From contig CM114273.1 of assembly GCA_050084515.1 (NCBI GenBank), positions 15,190,001-15,254,000 of the forward strand: a stretch of 64,000 nt of DNA, read 5' to 3'. Both the position numbers and the translations under genes were made by a program. The notes under the pieces were generated by a model, which was not told where the DNA came from, did not search any database, and saw only the letters and a list, made by a program, of their open reading frames with translations. Origin of the DNA: Blasia pusilla (lineage: Eukaryota > Marchantiophyta > Marchantiopsida > Blasiales). How positions within the stretch are numbered: the stretch's first letter is position 1; the number at the start of each line of letters is the position of its first letter. Of this stretch, positions 24,096-32,417 are shown piece after piece.

Positions 24096-24734
24096 ATCCA
24101 AAGTCAGTTTTTGAAAATGTTCTCAAGGCGACTTCTTTAGTTTCTGACATTGTTTCCAACGTGCTAATTTCTGAGATGGACCACTCCGTCTCTCGCCCGT
24201 TCGCCCGAGCACAATTTCCAGGTGTTCAAGATCCAGGATCGTGTGGATCCATGCTCAGATGGGTACAGCTTAGATAGTTTGTACAATTCCCCCCTGGGAA
24301 TTTACATGCAAGACAGTACCCCACTTCTGGGAGGAAGGGAAAAGTCGCCAGCCTGATGCAAATGCTCATCGAGCTCTGCTCAAGGCCGGGTGACTTGGTG
24401 TTCGACTTAGTGGGACTTTCAGGGGCAAGTATCAAAGGCGCCTGGCAGAGTGGCAGGAACATTCTGCCTCGAGGGCGGTAGAGAATGTTTGACCTTTGCA
24501 AGGAGGCAAAGGCCAAATACGAAAGGCTCGTTAGGCGTACAACTCTCCACCAAAGCCGAGCTCCGGTTCGAGCCACCCTTGGTAGTGACTCCATCGTCAC
24601 TTCCAACGATTCCCAAAATCGGGAGGGCAAGGCGAAAGTGATTTTGCAAGAGCTCTTGGGCGATGACGAGTGAGTTCAAAGAACTCAACGACCGGCTTGA
24701 CTGCAGCGGCGTTTGGAGTAGGGATTTTTTTGAT

Positions 24735-25880
24735 AATGAGGCAAAAGATTTCATAGAATAGATCAAATGTCTGATTCGAGCTTTTTTCGGATGATATAAA
24801 GCGAGAAGATTTTTTTTTCGATCGATGGTGCTTGTAAATGTTTGTCGATCATTTTTCTTTTCGAATGTGATCGTCTATGTACTCCACGGACTTCTACTTT
24901 GCAACCCGTCGGATTTTCTCGCTTGCAACTTTCACTTTATGACCACTCGCAACCCGCCGGATTTCTCCTCCTTGCAAATTTTTGCTTTTGACCACTTGCA
25001 CCCTTTTTACCACCTCCAGGAAACCTTCTCGATTCCGACAGGTTGGTTGATCGGACCCTTTCCTGTTGGTCCAACTTAAGAGGCGATCTGGCGGGCTTCT
25101 TCCTTGGCACCTTCCCCTCAACTCGTAAAGGCAGCGTAGGCTTCTTTTCTTCTCTCAGGCGTGTTGGATTCCTTCTACTGTGTGCGGTTGCCATAATGGT
25201 ATTACCAGGGGCCGGAGCGGATATTGATCTTGGATGGGTGTCACATTGCAAAGCGTACAAGGTATCTTGCCGAGGAAGGCGGTGGGACTCGAGATAGGTT
25301 ACATGGGACCGTTATGGTGTACCTAGGGGGGGCCCAAGGCTCTCGAATTCGCCAACATTTCGATCCCCGTCTACAATCGGCCAGAGGAGCCACTTGAATC
25401 CCAGGACATTCCTTTGGTACTATCACCGAGGAAAGTTAGGAGTAAATTTGTAGATGACGAGGTGAAGAAATCATAGACTAGGTGAAATGTACATTTCGAG
25501 GTTCCTTCGGAGGTAATAAGGGCGAGATTTTTCAACCCATAATGGTGTTTGTAAAAGTTTGCTGGAATATGTTTTTGGACTTGTGGATTGTGTTCTTTTA
25601 GCTACTCAGAATTACAATTGTGCAACCCGTATGATTCCGACTTTTTGCTTTTTGCCCAGTGCAACTTTTTAACCATTTCCAAGCAACTTGTCGGATTCCG
25701 ACAGGTTGAGTGCTTGAGTGATCGGACTCTATCCCGGTGAGACCAACTTCTGGCGCATTGTGGCGGGCTTCTTGACTTTTGGCTCGTTCCCCTTCATTCC
25801 CAACCAGCTTGGTTGTAGGCTTCTTTTCTTGTCTAAGATGTGCAGGATTCCTACTACCTGTCGGATTGCCATTTCGGATT
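24735..25880 (+). repeat. Diverged direct duplication downstream of the methyltransferase-like gene
   Basis: Unit 1 (about 24735-25200) and unit 2 (about 25455-25880) share order and text: GGTGCTTGTAAATGTTTG versus GGTGTTTGTAAAAGTTTG, then a degenerate hairpin CCGACAGGTTG, then GGCGGGCTTCTT and TAGGCTTCTTTTCTT. The unique piece between them has coding-like text, LEFANISIPVYNRPEEPL, ending VDDEVKKS-stop (about 25468), perhaps a duplicated gene end. I cannot assign a function. Confidence 0.65.
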
Positions 25881-26028
25881 CCCAACCCGTTAGATCGTCG
25901 TGGGTGCAGGGTGGAAGAAAATCACTTCTGAAAATCTTTCCTTTCTTATGGTGAGCTTTCTTACGGGTTGGGAGGGGTGCAGCTTCTCGGTTTCTCAGCC
26001 TAAGGATCTGATTTGTTCATATTTCAGA

Positions 26029-26392
26029 AAGTTGGTCTTGAGCAGACACCATTCTTAACCGACAGAAAGTTGGTTATGGGGCAATTCAGGGGAGGCCATG
26101 ATGCAGGCAACAATCCCTGCAAAAAGAGAGGTACCCATCCGGGTGGTCCTCCAACAAAAATACCAAGGGCACTGCTTTTTGTTGACTGAGACACGCAATG
26201 TGAAGAAACTTAGGCTCACATGGAGAGTGATGGAAAAATATTTGTAGTGGTCTTATGTTGTCTACTTGTTTTTCGCCCCCTGGAAAAAGGAGGTGTCTTT
26301 ACGCCCGAATGTGGACCACTACCTACTCTCTTCTAAAGATTTCATGAATTTGAAAGCAAACAAAAATTTCAAATATATCAAAAAGTTTTGAA
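26029..26392 (+). pseudogene. Exon-like coding remnant at the transposon's right side
   Basis: After a possible acceptor (CATATTTCAG at about 26028) the plus strand reads KVGLEQTPFLTDRKLVMGQ, then with a frame change VVLQQKYQGHCFLLTETRN and SLRPNVDHYLLSSKDFMNL to a stop near 26392. The text looks coding but I do not recognise the family. It could be the last exon of the plus-strand gene or of another captured gene. Confidence 0.35.
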
Positions 26393-26430
26393 GAGAAGAG
26401 GCGGATTTGGCCCTTTTTTTTGAAGAGAGA

Positions 26431-26454
26431 CTCTCCTCTCTTCCTCTCTTCCTC
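26431..26454 (-). repeat. Right GA/CT-rich terminal inverted repeat candidate
   Basis: Exact reverse complement of 14446-14469. It lies shortly before the point where the methyltransferase frame resumes. Confidence 0.45.
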
Positions 26455-26489
26455 TCCTCTCTTAATCTCTCCTGCCAGAATACCAGCCC

Positions 26490-27115
26490 CCTCCAGATCA
26501 CGGGTGGTGACGAGTGCTCATCAGGTGCGTGCTTGCATCGGCCCAGCAATGTTCTTGGATGCGGCGAGTGTAGGTTCTAGAGCCCATCGCCCGCGTCTGT
26601 GGTGGACCAACTTGGTGCCCCGTGCGGTGTTATGGAGGGCGTATGCGAGAGTGGAGCGCCCCTCCCATTTGTTAGTGGATTCCATTCTGGATCCAGGTCG
26701 TCCATCACAGGCAGCGAGGCACGATGATCGACCACCGTTGACTGTGGTCAAAAGAGTAGGCAGGCCGCAGGCAGCCTTGCCCACGTTTGTGAGTTTTCCC
26801 GCTTCCTATGCATACAAGGAGGCCGGTCCTGGCTTGGTTTGGGATGACCAGGTTCAGCGGTTGGTGGAGCCCAACGCCGACGAGAGAGAGCGAGTGATGG
26901 GATTTCCCACAAGAGTGACGGCAGTACCATCAGTGTCAGAGGCATCACGACGCCATGTCTTGGGTCAGGCAATGGACCTGAACTGCTTGACATGGATCCT
27001 CAACTTAGGAGTGGCTGAGCAGCGTCGTATGAGATCGCGACAAATCACAGCCGTTGCGTTGGTGAGCCCCATGCCTGCCGAGACGGTGGAGGCAGTAGGT
27101 GGGGGCGAGACCTGA
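26490..27115 (+). pseudogene. DNMT3/DRM-like C5-cytosine methyltransferase, C-terminal half
   Basis: The frame resumes as HQVRACIGPAMFLDAASVG and then AHRPRLWWTNLVP (R-P-R codons 26588-26596), matching the DNMT3 block AHRARYFWGN (motif VIII). A target-recognition-like stretch of about 80 residues follows, then ERERVMGFP (about 26884-26910, motif IX) and RHVLGQAMDLNCLTWIL (about 26951-27002, motif X; the family has a LLGRSW-type block). This half is one open frame of more than 200 codons, so it is better kept than the first half. Spacing of all motifs fits DNMT3 rather than DNMT1/CMT. The frame ends at a TGA at 27113-27115. Confidence 0.85.
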
Positions 27116-27544
27116 GGAGATCTACGCACCAGGGGAGATTGGGAGAGACACCCTTGGGCTTCTTGGGATGTTTTGCAGGTACGCAAGGAGATGATAGCCA
27201 CAGCATCGAGCATGGTTTTGGGCACTCCACGTGGAGGAGATCAGAGTTTGCAATTGGCTGGAGGAGAGCGACCGAGTGTTGTTGTTTGAGACGGGGTTGC
27301 ACCATAGCAACCACCGATACCCGCACCATAGAGTCCTACCGTAGTCACAATGGAGACTTGGGAGCCAGATATGGGCCCTAAGTTGACAGGAGGAGAGTGG
27401 CGCCGAATACATCAGTTCCTCAGGAGTTATAGGAGCTGCTTTGCATTTAGCATGGAGGATTTGGGTACGCTGAAGGGATCGGGGATCCGCATTGAGTTGT
27501 CGAGTGATATGCCGATCTTCTGATAACCCTACAGGTATAGTGAT
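27116..27544 (+). pseudogene. Methyltransferase-RT linker of the gypsy polyprotein
   Basis: Short frames with several stops. GGEWRRIHQFLRSYRSCFAF and MEDLGTLKGSGIRIEL resemble the stretch before RT in gypsy elements. No separate domain is seen. Confidence 0.5.
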
Positions 27545-28335
27545 ATGGAGAGGGCTATGATTCAGAGTAGGAGCCAGGACTTGGTCGGAGCAGGACTAGT
27601 GGAGATGTCGCATGGGGAGTATGCATCTGCTACTGTCATGCCCACCAAGAAGGATGTGCATGGCAACTGGACGAATAGGCGGATGTGTGGGGATTACCGA
27701 CCTATCAATCGGCAGACGAAGTTCGATAGGTATGCCATGCCCACCCCTGAGGAGATCTTTGATGCAATTGGTCACGCAAAGGTCTTCAATTCATTGGATT
27801 TGCGAGCCGGATACCATTAGTTGCCTATCAGATTGGAGAACAGGCAGAAGACGGCATTTTGGGGCATCGATCCTCACGGGAAGGATTTTTTGTACCAGTG
27901 GCGGTTCTTACCATTTGGGTTAAAGAATGCCCCGGCTGAGTTTCAGAGGGTCATGGATAGGATTTTGGCTGGTCTGGATTTTGCTAGGTGTTATATTGAT
28001 GACATCATAATCTTTAGCGCCACGGTTGAGGAGCATGAGCGACATCTAGAGGAGGTGTTTCAACGATTGCAATTACATGGGCTGAAGCTACGTCCAAGCA
28101 AGTGCAAGTTCTTCTACAACCAGATTGAGTACTTGGGTCTTACGATATACCCAGGGGGCCTTGGTGTTCAGCAGATGAAGGTAGAGGCTATCTCACGCAT
28201 TCCATGCCCTACAGATGTGAGCCGTGTTCGCGCATTCATGGGATTGGCAAACTTCTATCGGTGATACGTCAAGGGATTCAATTCGATTGCGAAGCCGCTG
28301 ACCTTACTGACCAAGGTGGATCACGAGTGGCACTG
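27545..28335 (+). pseudogene. gypsy reverse transcriptase
   Basis: In order: RRMCGDYRPINRQTKFDRY, VFNSLDLRAGYH (first catalytic Asp), FWGIDPHGKDFLYQW, FGLKNAPAEFQRVMD and CYIDDIIIFS (YIDD box 27992-28003), then GLTIYPGGLGVQQ and RAFMGLANFYR. This is the gypsy RT (RVT_1) at nearly full length. Stops replace Gln or Arg codons after AGYH (TAG at about 27818) and after NFYR (TGA at 28262-28264). It copies element RNA to DNA in live relatives. Confidence 0.92.
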
Positions 28336-28800
28336 GGGGGATGAGCAGGAGCAAGCATTCGATTGCTCAGGGCGGAGTTGATGTCGCGCCCATCTTGAGA
28401 GAGACGATCGGGCGTCCTTTCCATTGCACACAGATTGGAGCATGTTGGGGCTTGGAGCGGTGCTCACCCAGCATGATGATGAGGGTAGAGAGTTCGTGGT
28501 GGCTTACGCTAGCCGCTCGAACAACGCTGTAGAGGTGAAGTACAGCTGGTGTGAGGGTGAGTGCTTGGCTACGGTGTGGGCTGTCGCGCATTTCAGGTGT
28601 TACTTATTCGGCAACTCCTTTACCATCATCACTGATCATCAACCACTGAAGTGGTTGATGGAGTCCGACAAGCTTACAGGGAAGCTTGCGAGATGGGCTC
28701 TATTGTTGTAGGAGTATGATTTTCAGGTGGTACATAGACCTAGGATGCTCAACCAGGATGTAGATGGGTTGAGTTGTAACCCATGCCCAAGTCAGCGAGA
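28336..28800 (+). pseudogene. gypsy RNase H
   Basis: After a frameshift the text reads HTDWSMLGLGAVLTQHDDEG, FVVAYASRSNN, ECLATVWAVAHFRCYLFG, FTIITDHQPLKWL and VVHRPRMLNQDVDGLSCNP, the full order of gypsy RNase H (RT_RNaseH). A TAG interrupts LLL-EYDF at about 28710. The matching domain of copy 2 is at 61840-62328. Confidence 0.9.
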
Positions 28801-29156
28801 TGCGACTGGAGCTCGATGGCATGGAGAGAGTGATAAGGAGTCGATGCCAGGATGGCACGCGTCAGCCTATTTAGGCATGTTGGCTATGGAGAGCCATAGT
28901 GTGGAGACTTCGATGGCGAGGTCTAGTAGAGAGTCATTGGATCCTGAGGCCAGTGAGGATACGACAAGTGGCCGAGATATTCATGATGATGGAGTAGTCT
29001 TGGAGTACCTTCGTACTGGCAGCGTTGCAAGCACCGTGGATGCTAGAGAGCGGGATCGGATCTTGACGGTTCCGTTGGGAGGGGACACATGTTTTGAAGG
29101 TTTGGGAGGATGGCAGAGTAGGCGTAGTGCCACATCCTTCGTAGAGAGCACGACTA
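28801..29156 (+). pseudogene. RNase H-integrase connector
   Basis: A 148-codon frame (28727-29173) covers the end of RNase H and an acidic/Ser-rich linker (WHASAYLGMLAMES, DIHDDGVVLEYL). The same linker is readable in copy 2 on the minus strand at 61555-61785, so it is a true part of the element. Confidence 0.7.
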
Positions 29157-30318
29157 GTGCAGCATGCCCATGAGGAGTTGGGTCACTTTGGGGTGAAGCG
29201 GACGTACAGCTTGCTCCAAATTCAGTATTGGTGGCAAGGCATGCAGACTGATGTTCAACAGTCTGTTGCCAGGTGCATGGTATGTGATCGGGTCCGAGCA
29301 TCGTTCAATGCTCCGACTCCACAGTTGCATCCATTATCGATCATGGGCTTATGGTATAGATGGATTTTGGATTTTGCAGGACCTTTTCCTTTGACGGAGC
29401 GTCATAGTCGTTATGCGTTGATGATGATCGAGCACTTCTCGAAGTGGATCGAGTTGGTTGCATTGCCTGACAAAGCGAGTGAGGGAGTAGCTTATGCCTT
29501 CCTTGACAGAGTGCTGAGTCATATGGCGCACCGGCTGAGGTATTGACATACCACGGTACCGAGTTTCGCGGTGAGTTCCAAGCCTTGTGTGATCATGCGG
29601 TGATCGACCACCGCACGACTTCACGAGATCATCCCAAGGCGAATGGATAAGCGAAGAGAGTTGTGCAGACGGTGAAGAGGGGTTTACGCAAGTATGGCTT
29701 GCAAAGAGGTCACCTAGGAGATTGGGACCTCCAGTTGCCATGGTTGGCGATTGATCTGATTCAGTGACGAGGCATCCAGCGTCTTTTTCACCGTACTTGC
29801 TACTTTATGGCCGAGAGCCAGATTTACCTACGGCCATTCGTCGAGATGCTGGTGAGGTGTTGGACCTTGATGACCCAGATGTATGGGTGCGAGCATGTTC
29901 TCAGAGGGCTGAGTTGTTTCGGAGAGTGATGCCCATGACGTTCGAGAACTTGGCGATTGCGCAGCATTGAGATACGTTGAGGTATGCGACTATTGAGGAT
30001 GGTGGTTATCGACCAACTATCCATAGGTTTCATCAGGGTGATTATGTCTACTTGCAACAGACGGCACCGACGACATTGGATGTAACTGCAGGGCGCACTA
30101 TCCTGAGAGTGCGTGACGTTTTGCCATCCGGTGTTCTCTTGCTGGAGGGACGCGATGGTATGGTATGGAAGGATCATGTGCGTAATTGTGCATCATGTCA
30201 TCTTCCTAACATTGATGGTACAGTAGATCCGAGCTTAGCAGTAGTTCCTATAGGCGTGCGTTGTATGTTGTGTGGTTCTATCCGTGGTGCGACCACGATG
30301 CTAGTCTATGATGGATGA
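29157..30318 (+). pseudogene. gypsy integrase, active site lost
   Basis: The zinc-binding part reads HEELGHFGVKRTYSLL...CMVCDRVR (H, H, C, C). The core follows with WILDFAGPFPLTERHSRYA (first Asp). After a frameshift the text is VLTYHGTEFRGEF, where the family has a D before the (H/Q)GTEF block, so the second catalytic Asp is Tyr here. At about 29645 HPKANG-stop-AKRVVQTVK replaces the expected A-E-R, so the catalytic Glu is Lys. The C-terminal part (29977-30318) has YVYLQQTAPTTLDV and a Cys-rich end. Inactive. The copy at 60-61.5 kb keeps both residues. Confidence 0.88.
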
Positions 30319-30718
30319 TCGAGAGGTTGACATATGGCATGTCTGACGCCACCTCTCACTAGGGTTCCTCGGGGACGATGGATGTGTCCCACATGTACAT
30401 AGAGGAGATACTAGGTAGGTTTCGATTCCAACTTTTTATGTGACATGGATGACAGGAAGGCGACTAACGATGGGGCCACATGAGCATCTGGCCTTTATGC
30501 TCTTAGCGTCCTAGAGATGTATGTCGTGGTAGGTAGGGATAGATGGCTATCTGGAGTTAGAGGGACCTAACCATCAGCTAGGGGGGCGATTGGAGATATT
30601 TTGGTACTTCTCGCCTCTGTGTATGGATGTCATGAGTTAGCATGGGATCGTGTGTGTTTGTGTGTGTGTTCGATGACAGCGATGTATGTTGTGTAGCGAT
30701 GTATATGCGCACGATACA
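30319..30718 (+). other. 3' non-coding tail of the gypsy element
   Basis: About 400 bases after the integrase stop, without a frame. Copy 2 shares it (59665-60250, minus) and ends at the same place, GCGCACGATACA here and GCGCACGACA(TA) there, so the terminus is real. It does not match the 5' leader. Confidence 0.65.
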
Positions 30719-30724
30719 TGTTCT

Positions 30725-31594
30725 CATATATGTCTTCTTGAAGCAAAACTGTACATAGTGACCCTTTATCCCACAGTAATTGCAAGATCCAGGGACCCTC
30801 TGATACTGACCTCGACCCCAACGGTTTCCATCATCACCACCTTGTGATTGTGTCTCGTACTCCTTCGTAGTTGATTGAGTGACGTTATATTGAGTTCCTC
30901 TTCCTCCATATGCTTGATATCCACCACCACCACGGAAGTTTTTGCCACGACCCCTACCTCTGTTTGATCCATAACCTGCAAATAAGGCACTCTCTTACAG
31001 ACTAGACGAGCTACGGCTGCCTACTAGGTGCATCTCTTCACTGATCAACAGAGGAACTAGCTCTTGAAAGGTTGGATATTTCTCTCTCATAGAGATAGAG
31101 GCCTCAAAGGACTTGTAATCCTTTGGAAGGCCTTGAAGAGTGAATAAAATCAGATCATCATCTTGTACTGTCACTCCAATGCTATTCAATTGATCAACAA
31201 TATGTCTAATACTCACAATATAGCCATTGATGCTCTACGATCCTTTCCTCACTTCGTTCAATTTCTGTTTCAATTGAAGCTTTTTGGCCTTTGTAGATGT
31301 TTGGAAGAGCTTTTCCAATGCATCCCAAGACTCCTTTGGAGTATCAACATCGTGGATGTGACCTATCATTGGCGAACTGATCGTTATTGAAATGTAGTGG
31401 ATTACTTGCCTTGCGCGTTTGTTCCAAGCGCAAACATTCAAGTCTGTTGAGTCACCTTCTAGCTTGGCCTCATCACCTGTGACAAGCCCCCATAGTTCTT
31501 GACCCATGAGAAATTGTTTCATGCGAAACTTCTAGACATTGTATTTTTTCTTGTCTAACTTCTCGTCTATGATTGTTGTTGAGGAATACTCCAT
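30725..31594 (-). pseudogene. copia gag remnant
   Basis: The ATG at 31594-31592 begins MEYSSTTIIDEKLD, followed by a TAG where Trp is expected, then FLMGQELWGLVTGDE and ESWDALEKLFQTSTKAKKLQL (UBN2/gag capsid region). LFTLQGLPKDYKSFEASI follows. Near 30785-30740, out of the longest frame, CNYCGIKGHYVQFC is a perfect C-x2-C-x4-H-x4-C zinc knuckle. The gag continues across the gypsy insertion into the protease at 9203. Confidence 0.85.
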
Positions 31595-32097
31595 GATAAA
31601 CGATTTCACTCACAAAAACGTAATTTCAAGCTTTCTACTGCTCCAATTGAAGCATAGACCAATCCTACATAAAAATCGACCTGAAATTTGCCAAAATTGA
31701 TCAACTGTATGAAAGAACTAGTCAAAATTGGCCTATAGAGAGCAAGTTGCACAACTTTTCTTCACTAATTGCACTTTCCTACACTTAAATTGCTATTGCA
31801 AGAGCTCAGAGTGTCAGAATTGAGCAATTTTGGATGTGTTGGAAATCTCTCGACGAGCTCTACAAGAAATCTTGAACCGACATTCGGCTTTTTTCTAGAC
31901 GAAGCGGACTCAGACGGCTGAATCGACCGGGAAAGCCCTCAAAAATGCCTCCAAAGTTTTATCACCGTCAAAGCTCCAGCTGAAATCTGCACCCATTGAG
32001 CTCTGAATAAAATTTCCTTCTCCCAAACTGAAATTTTGCCTTCTCTTGCCTCTCTTCTCTCTTCAAACATCAAGAATTTGAAGTGATGTTCTCCTCC

Positions 32098-32110
32098 GGC
32101 TCTGATACTA
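32098..32110 (-). promoter_or_regulatory. Primer-binding site of the copia element
   Basis: On the minus strand, just inside the 5' LTR, the sequence is TAGTATCAGAGCC, matching the initiator-Met tRNA complement TGGTATCAGAGC used by most plant copia elements. Confidence 0.8.
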
Positions 32111-32417
32111 TGTGGAAAACTGCTAAACAAGCATAACTGGTGGAAAACGGCTCTCACACACACACCACCATGGAGAACGAAATTTGCAATGAGAGAATGA
32201 GTGGAGGTTCGTCCTCTTCTCAATTATATAGGATATGTACAAGCAACCCTAACCCTACCCTTAACCATAATCTCGAGTTAGACTAACTGTGATTAACTAA
32301 CCCTAGTTAAGATAATCGTGCTTAACTCACTAACCAAGATTAAACTTCCCTACTTCGTGTGAGTACCAAATATAGCAATTCAAGTGTCTCATGAGCTTGA
32401 CTTTAACTCAATCTTCA
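32111..32417 (-). repeat. 5' LTR of the copia element
   Basis: 307 bp, near-identical to 5322-5630, with TG...CA ends. It lies immediately upstream (minus strand) of the primer-binding site and gag leader. Confidence 0.85.

Larger units (their letters stand above)
19759..24673 (+). pseudogene. Multi-exon transposon gene ending in an N4/N6-type DNA methyltransferase-like domain, decayed
   Basis: The start is MTRKKHKPTS followed by basic coiled-coil-like text. Coding-like islands follow (20.1-20.4, 20.5-20.94 kb). A GTGAGT donor at about 20938 and an acceptor TGTGCAG at about 21640 join in phase across an intron full of hairpin repeats. At 23362-23391 LLIADRPRGC resembles a motif IV (ADPPWG in the family), followed by PLTYDQIALLF and CFLVL. 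A second hairpin-rich intron spans about 23.70-24.17 kb. Then MLIELCSRPGDLVFDLVGLSG (24386-24424 core) matches motif I of beta-class methylases (family: PGDLVLDPFAGSG), with GRNIL and, after a frameshift, MFDLCKEAKAKYERLV to a stop at 24673. Motif IV before motif I is the beta-class order. Live relatives would methylate adenine N6 or cytosine N4. Similarity is by eye, and frameshifts are many. Confidence 0.5.
14430..26520. mobile_element. About 12-kb DNA transposon with divergent transposase and methyltransferase-like genes
   Basis: A foreign block splits the methyltransferase between ENV (14397) and the motif VIII region (26588). It holds a minus-strand D-D-E/SWIM transposase remnant (18727-14845), a divergent plus-strand gene (19759-24673), hairpin repeats not seen outside it, and a 24-bp exact inverted match near its ends (14446-14469 versus 26431-26454), within GA-rich sequence. 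I could not settle exact ends: GACGAG occurs at 14441-14446 and 26509-26514, and AGGTGCG at 14430-14436 and 26523-26529, each a possible duplication, neither convincing. Confidence 0.7.
9217..30718 (+). mobile_element. Ty3/gypsy-type element carrying a DNA methyltransferase, itself split by a DNA transposon
   Basis: Plus-strand order: non-coding leader (9217-11040), gag with two zinc knuckles, aspartic protease, DNMT3/DRM-like C5 methyltransferase, reverse transcriptase, RNase H, integrase, 3' non-coding tail to about 30718. The right end is supported by the second copy, which shares sequence up to GCGCACGA-(T)ACA. The left end is approximate. A weak 5-bp match TGTTG (9211-9215) / TGTTC (30719-30723) may be the target duplication. 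I could not find matching LTRs at the two ends. GC content is visibly higher than in the flanks. Confidence 0.75.
5322..32417 (-). mobile_element. Ty1/copia LTR retrotransposon, split by a nested gypsy element
   Basis: Two matching LTRs bracket copia coding remnants in the order gag (31594-30725), protease (9203-8847), GAG-pre-integrase/integrase (8723-8067), reverse transcriptase (about 7620-6726) and RNase H (6082-5640), all minus strand. The gag-pol frame is interrupted between 9216 and 30719 by the plus-strand gypsy element. Without the insertion the element would be about 5.6 kb, normal for copia. Stops, frameshifts and a non-copia patch at about 6.09-6.72 kb show it is dead. Confidence 0.85.
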
